A DNA stretch of 18,768 nucleotides from Halanaerobiales bacterium (GTDB lineage: Bacteria; Bacillota_F; Halanaerobiia; Halanaerobiales; DTU029), in the NCBI GenBank assembly GCA_016278415.1, contig JADQBV010000407.1, positions 1 through 18,768 on the forward strand, written 5' to 3'. Below the pieces are notes generated by a model, which was not told where the DNA came from, did no database searches, and was given only the letters and a program-made list of their open reading frames with translations. Every line of letters starts with the position of its first letter. The stretch's first letter is position 1. Shown here in pieces: positions 7,534 through 15,794 of this stretch. The position numbers and the translations under genes are program-made.

Positions 7534-8782
7534 AATCCCTCATCTCCCAGGACATTTTTAGTAAGTCTACAATGCTTTGGTCCGTTTCTTCTAACAATCT
7601 GTATGCCTCTTGATTAATCTCTGTAATACCCTTATCTATTAATTCCCAGATACTATGAGCAACACCTGTACTTAAAATATTTTCAATAGTAGCCCATGCT
7701 GGATATGCTGGATATGAGCATGTATTAATCGACTGTTCATGCATAATATTTATTCTTTCATCAGTATGACGTTTCTCCCAAAAATCAACATTAAAAGCAG
7801 GCACCTTTCCAGTAACAGATATCCATTCATTTATAAAATCATCTTTTAGAAAACTCTCTACCAATCTCCAGGCCTTTTCCTTATGTTTTGATCTTGACGA
7901 GACCACCAGGACAGATCCTCCACCATAGCTCCGTGCCTTATTACTATCATCAGCAGGAAATGGTAGTATAGTGTAGTCAAAATTACCATCTTCTGACTTC
8001 ACAGGATTATGGGAAATATCTTCTATAATACCATACCAACTCCCTATATAAAATACAAAAGACCCATAGCGATAAAACTCTTCATTTAATTGATAGGGGT
8101 GTTTTTCTATATCTGCAGCCTTGATATCACAGACCTGCATTAAGTCAGCCAAATAACTAATATTCTCTAAAACTGTATCACTTGTTAAGATATGTTCTGG
8201 GGTTTTATATAGATCAGGAAACTGCCATCCCTTTGCCCAGAGTAATGCAGAAAATCGATGTAGTGTATCTACTTCTGCTCTTAATGAGAAGGCCAGGGGT
8301 TTTGGTAAATCAGGGTTAAATCTCCTTTGCTCTGTTATACCCTTACAAACTTGATAAAACTTTTCCCAGTTATCCACATCTGACTTTTTAATAGCTAAGT
8401 CCCTCATGTAGTCTGTTCGTGCAGCCAGCACAATAGTATCAACATTCCAGGGAACAGCATATTGACTTCCATTATACATACATATATCATTCATATTATT
8501 AATAAATGAACTCCTAATACTAGTATTCTCAGGAACACTATCTATATATCCCATATAAGCCAATGTCCTTATCCATGTACTACCTATCTGGATGACATCT
8601 GGGGCATTATCATTTTTATATGCCTCAATGAGTGCCTCAAAAGCCCTATTCCAGGTTACAAGTTTCAACTCTATTTTTATCTTGTTCTCTAGCTGGAATT
8701 GGCTAAACCTTTTTTTTAAGAACTTAAGAACATCATGCTCTTTTGAAGTAATTATTAACCAGACTCTCAAGGTATCATCCAT
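7520..8782 (-). CDS. Solute-binding protein (family 1) lacking an export signal
   Basis: A 420-residue protein with the fold of ABC-transporter family 1 (sugar-type) binding proteins. Typical segments are PDVIQIGSTW (61-70), YMGYIDSVPE, YAVPWNVDT (108-116), a DNWEKFYQVCKGI helix, FYIGSWYG (244-251), SYGGGSVLVVSS (285-296) and TGKVPAF (324-330). The chain begins MDDTLRVWLI, which already corresponds to the first beta strand of a mature binding protein. No signal peptide or lipobox precedes it, even if the in-frame ATG at 8839 were used. The ATG at 8780-8782 is selected from AGGG eight bases upstream. No permease or ATPase gene adjoins it; its stop codon overlaps the start of the GGDEF/HD-GYP gene. 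I infer a cytoplasmic ligand sensor working with that enzyme. Alternatives are a decayed transport protein or a missed upstream export signal. Confidence 0.85.
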   Translation of the reverse strand: MDDTLRVWLIITSKEHDVLKFLKKRFSQFQLENKIKIELKLVTWNRAFEALIEAYKNDNAPDVIQIGSTWIRTLAYMGYIDSVPENTSIRSSFINNMNDICMYNGSQYAVPWNVDTIVLAARTDYMRDLAIKKSDVDNWEKFYQVCKGITEQRRFNPDLPKPLAFSLRAEVDTLHRFSALLWAKGWQFPDLYKTPEHILTSDTVLENISYLADLMQVCDIKAADIEKHPYQLNEEFYRYGSFVFYIGSWYGIIEDISHNPVKSEDGNFDYTILPFPADDSNKARSYGGGSVLVVSSRSKHKEKAWRLVESFLKDDFINEWISVTGKVPAFNVDFWEKRHTDERINIMHEQSINTCSYPAYPAWATIENILSTGVAHSIWELIDKGITEINQEAYRLLEETDQSIVDLLKMSWEMRDYERD

Positions 8783-8885
8783 TAGACCAACCCTTCCCTT
8801 AATATAAGTGCGTATAATTCCATCATAGAACAACCACATGTTTGTCCTTATTCCAAAATAATAAGTAATATCATTTGATTTTTTA

Positions 8886-9370
8886 CTACTGTTTATCTTT
8901 TAACATATTAGCTATAAAGGAAATCTCAGCATAGGTAAAATCTACAGGATAAATCAAACTCGGAAGTAAATCCTTATTATATGCTAACTTATACCATTCT
9001 TTAGAACATATCCTTTTTCTTCCCCTGCTAAAAAAAGGGTCATTAACTTACCAATTAATTGAAAGTTGTCTTCTTTAAACAATAACATATAATGATTATA
9101 ATTTCTGTGAGATATATTACCTTCTACTACTACCTCTTCCCAATTTCCTTTGTTATCTTTCTTTTTATTATCTTTTTCTTTACTATCTTGATCATTAATC
9201 TTAGAATCAAGCTTGGAGTCATCATTTTTCATAACATAAGCAACTCCCTTATTATGATTTCCCATTATAAAACCAGGTTTTATTTCTCTGTTTGCATATA
9301 TTAAACTATTTGAGATTAATAATAATATAATAACAATAAAAATAATATAATCGAACCTTAGCTTTAACAC
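8886..9370 (-). pseudogene. Short exported protein, apparently frameshifted
   Basis: The frame opens with GTG at 9370 (AGGGTGA ribosome site six bases upstream). It encodes a hydrophobic signal sequence (about 7-25, cleavage plausible at LIYA-NRE), a Lys/Asp-rich linker and a compact segment NYNHYMLLFKEDNFQLIGKL. That frame stops at 8984, shortly after a run of seven identical bases (A9030-A9036; T on the coding strand). One extra T there would continue into another frame that stays open to TAG at 8886-8888, reading SRGRKRICSKEWYKLAYNKD, then LLPSLIYPVDFTYAEIS and FIANMLKDKQ, which looks like genuine protein. So either the gene is broken, the assembly lost a base, or slippage makes both forms. 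Without the correction the product is 128 residues (8984-9370). Family not recognised. It is the likely first gene of the solute-binding/GGDEF group, 103 bases upstream. Confidence 0.65.
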
Positions 9371-9684
9371 TATTAATCACCCTATATAATTATTTATATG
9401 ATAGTTGTTGCCTATAAAGTATTTTTCTACACAAAAGTAAATTATCCTGCTGAAACTTAGAAATTATTGGCTTTATAAGACGAACTCAATTCAAAAAGAG
9501 GTTTTCCTTAAAGATTATAGAAATTTAATAATATAAGATTCTCATACTAGTTATCAAACATAACTAGTAGATAGAAAAGTAACTTTTGTTATTATTCAAA
9601 CATTAGTCTCTTTACATAAAGTAGCTAAGAAGACTCTATCTTTTTTGACTTAGGAAGAGAAGATTACACTGAAAAAGTGAGGTT
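9371..9684. promoter_or_regulatory. Divergent intergenic region with a perfect hairpin
   Basis: This 314-base gap separates the minus-strand exported-protein/SBP/GGDEF group from the plus-strand GIY-YIG-like gene. Its main landmark is the perfect inverted repeat at 9545-9569. I saw no coding sequence and no unambiguous -35/-10 pair. Confidence 0.4.
9545..9569. repeat. Perfect 10-bp inverted repeat, operator-like
   Basis: TACTAGTTAT (9545-9554), spacer CAAAC, ATAACTAGTA (9560-9569): ten matched bases on each side with no mismatch. No T-tract follows on either strand, so a terminator is unlikely. Its place between diverging genes suits an operator. Confidence 0.7.
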
Positions 9685-10035
9685 ATGAAATTGACACTTA
9701 AGATAGGAGAATATCAATTTGATGGGCCCTATACATCTATGAAAAAACTAGAAAATAAAGCTGGTATTTATGTAGTTCATACACATATTGATAAGAAATA
9801 CTATATTATAGATATTGGCGAATCTGCAATGGTTAGGGACCGTATGAAAGGACACGAAAGGATGAAATGCTGGCTAAAGCATAGTGGAGATGGCACAATA
9901 GCTATCTCGGTACACTATACCAGTCACTGGTCACAAGATGGACGTAGTAAGTTCGTAAAGAAATTAAGGCAGAAATTTAATCCCCCTTGTGGAAAAAGTA
10001 AACTAGACGGCAAACTAGACTTTTTGTCACGCTGA
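9685..10035 (+). CDS. GIY-YIG-like small protein
   Basis: A 116-residue protein with the pattern of the GIY-YIG nuclease superfamily: AGIYVVHTH (26-34), YYIIDIGES (39-47, in place of YIG), VRDRMKGHERMKCW (50-63) with the arginine and histidine found in this small bacterial subgroup, and FNPPCGK (98-104) at the end. Canonical members use GIY/YIG tyrosines, an arginine and a glutamate to cut DNA. Here the second tyrosine is replaced (DIG) and the helix that usually carries the glutamate reads SKFVKKLRQKF, with no acidic residue, so catalysis is doubtful. It may be a nucleic-acid-binding or inactive relative. The ATG at 9685 has GAGG only two bases away; a TTG two codons on (9691) would have better spacing. 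Stands alone, divergent from the exported-protein gene and convergent with the PAS sensor gene. The 150-base gap that follows shows no clear terminator. Confidence 0.72.
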   Translation: MKLTLKIGEYQFDGPYTSMKKLENKAGIYVVHTHIDKKYYIIDIGESAMVRDRMKGHERMKCWLKHSGDGTIAISVHYTSHWSQDGRSKFVKKLRQKFNPPCGKSKLDGKLDFLSR

Positions 10036-10185
10036 TTATAGTCACTCCATCAAAATCTTTATTCCTAATTGTTAGTGATATTGGGGATGATAGATACTTT
10101 TGTGTAATGGTTTTTATTTAATTATATTTACTATTCTAAGTATAATATTCACATTAATGTATATTCATTATTCTTACTCACCAAG

Positions 10186-12735
10186 TTAAGGTTCAATATC
10201 CTCTTCAATTATATTAATAAACACCTTAGCTAGCTCTGGATCAAACTGACTGCCAGCACAGTCCTTTATCTCCTTAAGTACTTCTCTTTTACTCATAGCC
10301 TTTTTATAAGAACGACCATTTGTCATCACATCATAGGCATCTACAATACTAATTATCCGAGCTAAAAGGGGGATTTCCTCTCCCGCAAGACCCTCAGGGT
10401 AACCTGTTCCATTCCAGCGCTCATGATGTGCCAGAATATCATTAGCTACATGGGCAAACTCTTCAGTTGATGAAGTAATACGATATCCTGCCTCTGGGTG
10501 CTTCTTTATCTGCTCCCACTCTTCTTCTGTTAATTTACCTGGCTTAGTCAGAATTTCTTCAGAAATAACTGTTTTACCTATATCATGGAGAGATGCTAGT
10601 AAAGCTAACCTATTCAATTCAGAGTAATGTAGATTTATTCTTTTACCAATAGCAACGGCTAACTCTTTTAAACGAAGGGCATGTTCCTCTGTTTCTTGAC
10701 TCTTCTCTTTTAGAGTGCTGAGGAGCGCATTTAAAATATTGTTTTTAGCACTTCGGTTCTCTATCAGCTTATTCTTATACATTCTGTCTTCAGCCTTTTT
10801 GAATGTATGCTCTAAATCTCCACCATTTTTCTCTTTAACAGCAATACCTATTGCAATAGAGACAGGGATTTCTTCTTGCCAGGTCTTATCACATCTATTT
10901 TTAATTCTTTCATATATTTTATTTGCATCTTCCTTTGATGTCCGTGGTAACAAAATAACAAATTCATCACCACCCCACCGTGATAGAATGTCTTCTTCAC
11001 GACAAGATTCCCTTAATATATTAGCTGCCTTAACCAACAATTGGTCACCTTTATCATGGCCATATGTATCATTAATCAACTTTAGCCCGTTAATATCACC
11101 CATTATTAAGCCAAGTGGTAGCTGCTCCTTGCTATCATACATTTTCATCTTTTCTTCTATATAAACCCTATTATGTAAGTCAGTTAAACTATCATGATAA
11201 CTAATATACCTAACCTGTTCTTCAAATTTCCTTCTATCACTAATATCACGAACAAACTCAACTACAGCATTAACATCACCAGACTTACTATCAATAATAG
11301 GATAGCTAAATATTTCCAGCCATTTGGGCTTATCTCCTTTTGTCTGTAAGATAATCTCACTTTCCATCTCTCCACTTTCAAAAGAACGCAGAGTTGGACA
11401 GACCTTACAGACCTCACTCTTACCATGAAAGACTTTATAGCACTCACGACCTTCTATAGGTGTGTACTGTGCAAACCTCTCCTTCATAGACTTATTTACA
11501 TGATGGATTTTTAAATCTTTATCTATAACACAAATACCATCCTGAATACTTTCAAGTATTGCATGTAGTAGATTGGCATTCTCCTCTAATTTCTTTTCCG
11601 CCTTTTTACGCTCGGTTATATCTGAGACAAAACCATCAATAATAAAGATCTCATCAGCTGGGTTCTGACCAATCCTCGCATCCATTTCCAGCCAGATATG
11701 AGCACCATCTGCTCGAAGAGCCTGGTATTGGAACTTGTTTACTTCACCTTTCTCTTCTAATAAATTAAGAAACTCCTGCCGGCGCTTTGCACATACATAT
11801 AAATCCTGAGCCAGATTCTGGTATCTCTCATAAACCTCTTCTTCAGTACTACAGGCTAATATTTCTACCATAGCTGGGTTTATAGTCAACACTTCTCCCT
11901 TAGAATTAGTCCTGAATATTCCAAGAGGAGCCTTACTAACCAAGGTTCGAAACTTCTTTTCACTCTCTTTGACTATTTCTTCTTGTTTATATTTTTCTGT
12001 AATATCACGGAATACCAGTACTACTCCATAAAGCTCACCTTCATTATCCATAATTGGCGCAGCACTATCTGCAATCTGATACTCGTTACTATCTCTACCA
12101 ATTAAGACAGTATGATTAGCCAACCCTACTATACTACCTGTCTTTAAGACCTCAGCAACTGGGTTTTCAACAGCTTTACGAGTATTAGCGTTTATTATAT
12201 TAAAAACCTCTGATAACTTACGTCCTTTAGCATCACTTAATGTACAGGCGGTTAGATCCTCTGCCACTTTATTCATACGGGTTATCAAACCATTTACATC
12301 AGTAGCAATTACAGCATCACCAATTGAGGCCAGTGTAACAGATAAATTGTTCTGATTTTCCTTAAGTTCTTCTTCAACCTCTCTTCTTTCCTCTATATCT
12401 TTTCCTACAATTATCGCTAATAAAAAATAAACACCTATATTACTTAAGATATGTGTAAAACCTGATTTTAAATCTATAACTACAGATATAAGAAGTAATA
12501 TTGATAACCATATAGCCGCCAATATTCCACCCTTCACTTCATATAATAATACTGATAATATTATAAATAAGACTCCAAAAAACTCCAGGTAAGTAATTGA
12601 CGAAAAAAATGACAACAATAATAAGAGGGCAGCATAGATTATTAACATGATAAGACCACATCTGCATTTCATAGAACCTATATTTTTTTCTCTCTGGAAA
12701 AATTCATTAATATTTCTAAAATTCATATCTACCAT
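10186..12735 (-). CDS. Membrane PAS-PAS-PAS-GGDEF-HD-GYP sensor
   Basis: An 849-residue protein with a hydrophobic membrane part (three to four segments between 27 and 111), then three PAS domains (about 125-250, 256-378, 385-505), a GGDEF domain beginning SYHDSLTDLHNR (512-523) and a C-terminal HD-GYP domain. GGDEF is intact (588-592) and preceded by RxxD (R579-EE-D582), so the cyclase should respond to product inhibition. HD-GYP ligands are present: H685, H717-D718, H746, H770-H771, GYP (778-780), D799. The third PAS carries a cysteine cluster, ECYKVFHG (C432) and VCKVCP (C443, C446), seen in a PAS subtype that may hold metal, heme or a redox switch. Start: ATG at 12735 with GAGGGGTG eight bases upstream. 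The C-terminal half is closely similar to that of the GAF protein at 5617-7533, so the two are paralogues. Signal sensed is unknown. Confidence 0.93.
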   Translation of the reverse strand: MVDMNFRNINEFFQREKNIGSMKCRCGLIMLIIYAALLLLLSFFSSITYLEFFGVLFIILSVLLYEVKGGILAAIWLSILLLISVVIDLKSGFTHILSNIGVYFLLAIIVGKDIEERREVEEELKENQNNLSVTLASIGDAVIATDVNGLITRMNKVAEDLTACTLSDAKGRKLSEVFNIINANTRKAVENPVAEVLKTGSIVGLANHTVLIGRDSNEYQIADSAAPIMDNEGELYGVVLVFRDITEKYKQEEIVKESEKKFRTLVSKAPLGIFRTNSKGEVLTINPAMVEILACSTEEEVYERYQNLAQDLYVCAKRRQEFLNLLEEKGEVNKFQYQALRADGAHIWLEMDARIGQNPADEIFIIDGFVSDITERKKAEKKLEENANLLHAILESIQDGICVIDKDLKIHHVNKSMKERFAQYTPIEGRECYKVFHGKSEVCKVCPTLRSFESGEMESEIILQTKGDKPKWLEIFSYPIIDSKSGDVNAVVEFVRDISDRRKFEEQVRYISYHDSLTDLHNRVYIEEKMKMYDSKEQLPLGLIMGDINGLKLINDTYGHDKGDQLLVKAANILRESCREEDILSRWGGDEFVILLPRTSKEDANKIYERIKNRCDKTWQEEIPVSIAIGIAVKEKNGGDLEHTFKKAEDRMYKNKLIENRSAKNNILNALLSTLKEKSQETEEHALRLKELAVAIGKRINLHYSELNRLALLASLHDIGKTVISEEILTKPGKLTEEEWEQIKKHPEAGYRITSSTEEFAHVANDILAHHERWNGTGYPEGLAGEEIPLLARIISIVDAYDVMTNGRSYKKAMSKREVLKEIKDCAGSQFDPELAKVFINIIEEDIEP

Positions 12736-12889
12736 ATTATCTACACCCCTCTTTTTTCGAATATTTAAAAAATAGTTATTAAGACTATTTTATTAGTCAG
12801 AAAAAAGTATAAGTTCCTAATTATGTATTTCTACATAATTATACCTTATCCTGCAAAATCTTTTAAAAAAACAAAAATAGTTCCCTATA
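12736..12889 (-). promoter_or_regulatory. Structured leader of the PAS sensor gene
   Basis: On the minus strand a TATAAT (12843-12838) overlaps a perfect 10-bp inverted repeat with a 4-base centre (12818-12841). The leader of about 100 bases then holds AAAATAGT-CTTAATA-ACTATTTT (12791-12769), continuing into TT, a terminator-like hairpin. A competing stem, GACTA-ATAAAA-TAGTC, uses part of the same arm (12797-12782). No convincing -35 was found. Just after the stop of the upstream gene a short ATAG/CTAT stem with a T-rich tail may end that transcript. Confidence 0.4.
12818..12841. repeat. Perfect 10-bp inverted repeat overlapping a -10
   Basis: TAATTATGTA (12818-12827), centre TTTC, TACATAATTA (12832-12841). 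The last bases form part of the minus-strand TATAAT at 12838-12843, which makes an operator at the promoter of the PAS sensor gene the simplest reading. Confidence 0.65.
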
Positions 12890-15586
12890 TCAAGCCCCAT
12901 ATATCTCCTGTGTCACTAAATCGGCAACTACAGTAATACCCTTATCTATGTCACAAACATGAACAACCCCCTGATATTTATTACTATTGGGAACTAGCTC
13001 AGCAAGCCTATTCTCTTTCTCTAATAGAAAATCCTCATTAAAAGTAACCTCTTTATTATCAGGAAATAGTGCGATATATAAGATATTTGACTCTACCAAA
13101 TCCTGAAAGAAATGGGAACCAAAAGATAATTCAGGAACCAAAACACCATTGTTAGAAGCAACCTCCATAAGAATAGTTGTGTGATTGATTTCAGAAAACC
13201 TCACTGGGACTCCCAAAGACGGAGTAGATGTTCCCCACCTACCAGGCCCAATTAACAATATGGGTAAATCAATTTGTCTGTCAATCTGTCTATTCAATTT
13301 CCCAATTAATCGTGCTATATCATATTTTTCATGCTGAGGTAGATTACTATACGCCTCTGGTCTTACATATATAATCCTTCTAATGGGTTGGATATAACTA
13401 CCACCCATAAAATTTCCTTTACTACTGAATAATATATTCTCCTTATTTACTACTGATTTTGCATCGTTAACTATATTTTCATCATCTTCTCCAGAATCTA
13501 TACCTGCGTTGACTTGTTCATCTGATTTAATATTTTTTTCCTGCTTAGATTTTATTTGTAATGGGCGGCACTGTACTAAGTTGACCTTAATATCTAAATC
13601 TTCGGTAATATTCACAGTAAACTCAATATCAACTGGATATTGATAAGCCTTTTCTAAGTCTTTCAAAATACCCTTCATTATAAGAGGGAAATCTGTATTT
13701 AATAATAATGACTCAAAATTTATGATCCAGGCCTCTTCATCCTCTATTCCTAATTGACGCATTCTATCAACTGTCTGCCGATCAAGTTTACCGAATAATT
13801 TCATCTGTGGTATGTCTATATCTTTCCCCATCAAACTGGAAACAGAAAGAATCTCCAGGCTATTTTTGGGGATATCCAGTAGATCAATCTTATGTTGAGA
13901 ATATTTTCTGCTATCCTCATTATTAGAATAAGATTGTAAACTAAGATTATCTAGAGCAACAATACGAGGGTAATCCCCCTCCACCCTATTAACAGCACGA
14001 GTACCCAGCCCAAAAACCAAACGTAACATTCCCGCCTCGGGATCCAATTTATCACTCCAAGCAAAGGTATTATACGAGACACCAACCCCAGCAGCATCTG
14101 GGAAAAAGTAATTATTACGGTATTTACCAGAAACCCTTTGTACCAATAAAGCCATCTGCTCATCCTTTTCACTTAAGCCTCTTTCCCTACGATAAACAAG
14201 GGCATCTTCATTCATAGAACTTGCATAGACCTTTCTCACTGTTTCTTCAAACTGATTGTAGCGTTCTTCAGGTGTCCCTTGGTTTACACAAAAGTAACTA
14301 TCATATTTGCCAGCAAAGGCATTACCATAACCATCCTCTAAAAGACTACTGGAACGTACTATTATAGGAGACTGGCCAAAATAATCCAACATATTGTGAA
14401 ACTGACTCTTTATTTCATCAGGAAACTTACCATTTAACAACTTATCCCTCAGTTCATCTGCAAGATAGTAATAACCCTCTTCTGTCTTCTGCTTTAAACG
14501 CAATTTCCACCAGCCATTTTGTACTATATATGTATAGAAAACATCAGAACCTATATAGAAGGAATCATGTTCTTCCAGGGAATCCGAGTATATAGGACTA
14601 TTACTCTTATGAAGGATATTACGAGCTAAGAGCATACCTAGAGACTTACCTCCAATAAATCCAGTCCCTATCAACCTATTATTTATCTCTAACAAATCTT
14701 TAAGATCAAAATATTTATCTATTAAATTACTAATCCTCTCATCCTTTGTAAGCATCAGTCGATAAATTTTTTCAAACATTTCACTATATCCTAGAGGCTT
14801 TTCCCCAAGACCATTACTAGAGCTCCGGGAATTACTGTCAGATCCAGCAGTACTTCCATTTAATAAATTTTTCGCTTCCCAGAACAATCTATCCCAATAA
14901 TCCAAATTTCTTTCTAAATTCTTTTCACTATTATTTAAAAGATTTGAAAACAAATTGCTTGCAGCAAAACTACTGGTAACAGGTTCAAAATCCTTACCTT
15001 TTTTTAAGTGAGGAAGAAACATGGTGGGCGAATACCGATTCATTACTTTGATTGGATGTAGGTAATAATCATCGTCTTCCTGATATAAATCCAAAAGCAA
15101 TTGAGTAGTGTCCTGAATACGAGCTATAGTTTTGTAGGAGTGTCTTTCACGAAAAATACCAAAATAAGCAATAGTATCAAGCTCATAGAGATAAGGACAG
15201 ACTACCACAAAAAAGTTCCCAATCATTAAATCAGTCGCCCAGGAAAAGAGTAAATCAGAAAGGCAATCAAAAACATAATAAACCCCTTTACCTTCCCTGG
15301 TAATTATATTATGGATATCAGAAGCAAAAGATTCAAAACCCACATCTGCATCCAAGTGATAGACCTTTAAATCTGGATCATTGACATCAAGTAGTGCTTC
15401 ATGCTGAGCAAACCTCATATAAACAACCCTCTTATTTTCATCTATTGCACGCTTTGCAAAGTGTTTAACAAAAAAACGGTAGGAATCAATTTTATTAATT
15501 TGCCAGACTACATTATCACCTTTTCTAAGCCCCTGTAAAGTTTCATCAAGACCATCTAAGCCTGTATGTGCCCAATCAAAGTTCAT
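12890..15586 (-). CDS. KaiC-like/PPDK-N (PEP/pyruvate-binding) fusion protein
   Basis: An 898-residue cytoplasmic protein in three parts. Residues 1-195 resemble a RecA/KaiC-type domain: GLDGLDETLQGLRKGDNVVW (9-28) and a Walker-B-like YYVFDCLSDL (103-112); the Walker A lysine-threonine is absent, so nucleotide hydrolysis there is doubtful. A Ser/Asn/Gly linker (243-262) leads to an ATP-grasp domain of the pyruvate phosphate dikinase N-terminal type, with IGGKSLGM (311-318), IIVRSSSLLEDGYGNAFAGKYDSY (408-431) and LVQCRPL (670-676). A second acidic linker (680-715) precedes a C-terminal domain with LLIGPGRWGTSTPSLGVPVRF (777-797). The swivelling phosphohistidine domain and PEP-binding barrel of true PPDK/PEP synthase are missing, so it is not a complete dikinase. 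It may phosphorylate or sense something with ATP; substrate unknown. Start: ATG after GAGGGGGAAATT. Confidence 0.85.
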   Translation of the reverse strand: MNFDWAHTGLDGLDETLQGLRKGDNVVWQINKIDSYRFFVKHFAKRAIDENKRVVYMRFAQHEALLDVNDPDLKVYHLDADVGFESFASDIHNIITREGKGVYYVFDCLSDLLFSWATDLMIGNFFVVVCPYLYELDTIAYFGIFRERHSYKTIARIQDTTQLLLDLYQEDDDYYLHPIKVMNRYSPTMFLPHLKKGKDFEPVTSSFAASNLFSNLLNNSEKNLERNLDYWDRLFWEAKNLLNGSTAGSDSNSRSSSNGLGEKPLGYSEMFEKIYRLMLTKDERISNLIDKYFDLKDLLEINNRLIGTGFIGGKSLGMLLARNILHKSNSPIYSDSLEEHDSFYIGSDVFYTYIVQNGWWKLRLKQKTEEGYYYLADELRDKLLNGKFPDEIKSQFHNMLDYFGQSPIIVRSSSLLEDGYGNAFAGKYDSYFCVNQGTPEERYNQFEETVRKVYASSMNEDALVYRRERGLSEKDEQMALLVQRVSGKYRNNYFFPDAAGVGVSYNTFAWSDKLDPEAGMLRLVFGLGTRAVNRVEGDYPRIVALDNLSLQSYSNNEDSRKYSQHKIDLLDIPKNSLEILSVSSLMGKDIDIPQMKLFGKLDRQTVDRMRQLGIEDEEAWIINFESLLLNTDFPLIMKGILKDLEKAYQYPVDIEFTVNITEDLDIKVNLVQCRPLQIKSKQEKNIKSDEQVNAGIDSGEDDENIVNDAKSVVNKENILFSSKGNFMGGSYIQPIRRIIYVRPEAYSNLPQHEKYDIARLIGKLNRQIDRQIDLPILLIGPGRWGTSTPSLGVPVRFSEINHTTILMEVASNNGVLVPELSFGSHFFQDLVESNILYIALFPDNKEVTFNEDFLLEKENRLAELVPNSNKYQGVVHVCDIDKGITVVADLVTQEIYGA

Positions 15587-15638
15587 AATTTCCCCCTCTC
15601 ACTTTCACAGTAATTATCCTCTAAATACATTTGAATTA

Positions 15639-15644
15639 ATTATA
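15639..15644 (-). promoter_or_regulatory. Candidate -10 element upstream of the KaiC-like/PPDK-N gene
   Basis: A perfect TATAAT on the minus strand, directly preceded by TG, lies 53 bases before the start codon. The matching -35 region (TTTTAG) is poor, so only the -10 is given. Confidence 0.45.
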
Positions 15645-15794
15645 CACCTGCTGCTTGCTTACTAAAAATTTTTGTAATATCATTAAGGCGAAACACCCAG
15701 TATCAATAATGAATCATTACTACTTATATATTTTATAAATATTATGGCTGAAGAATATCATATTCGACCCCACGCTCGTGGATCTGATATGGAC

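Noticed and set aside
10715..11164. 149-codon plus-strand frame within the PAS sensor gene
   Set aside because: Antisense to the GGDEF domain; hydrophobic and serine-rich composition is that of a reverse-strand shadow.
15755..15790. Hairpin with ATATCA/TGATAT and CCACG/CGTGG as terminator or tRNA remnant
   Set aside because: No T-tract, asymmetric internal loop, and no cloverleaf or T-loop sequence.
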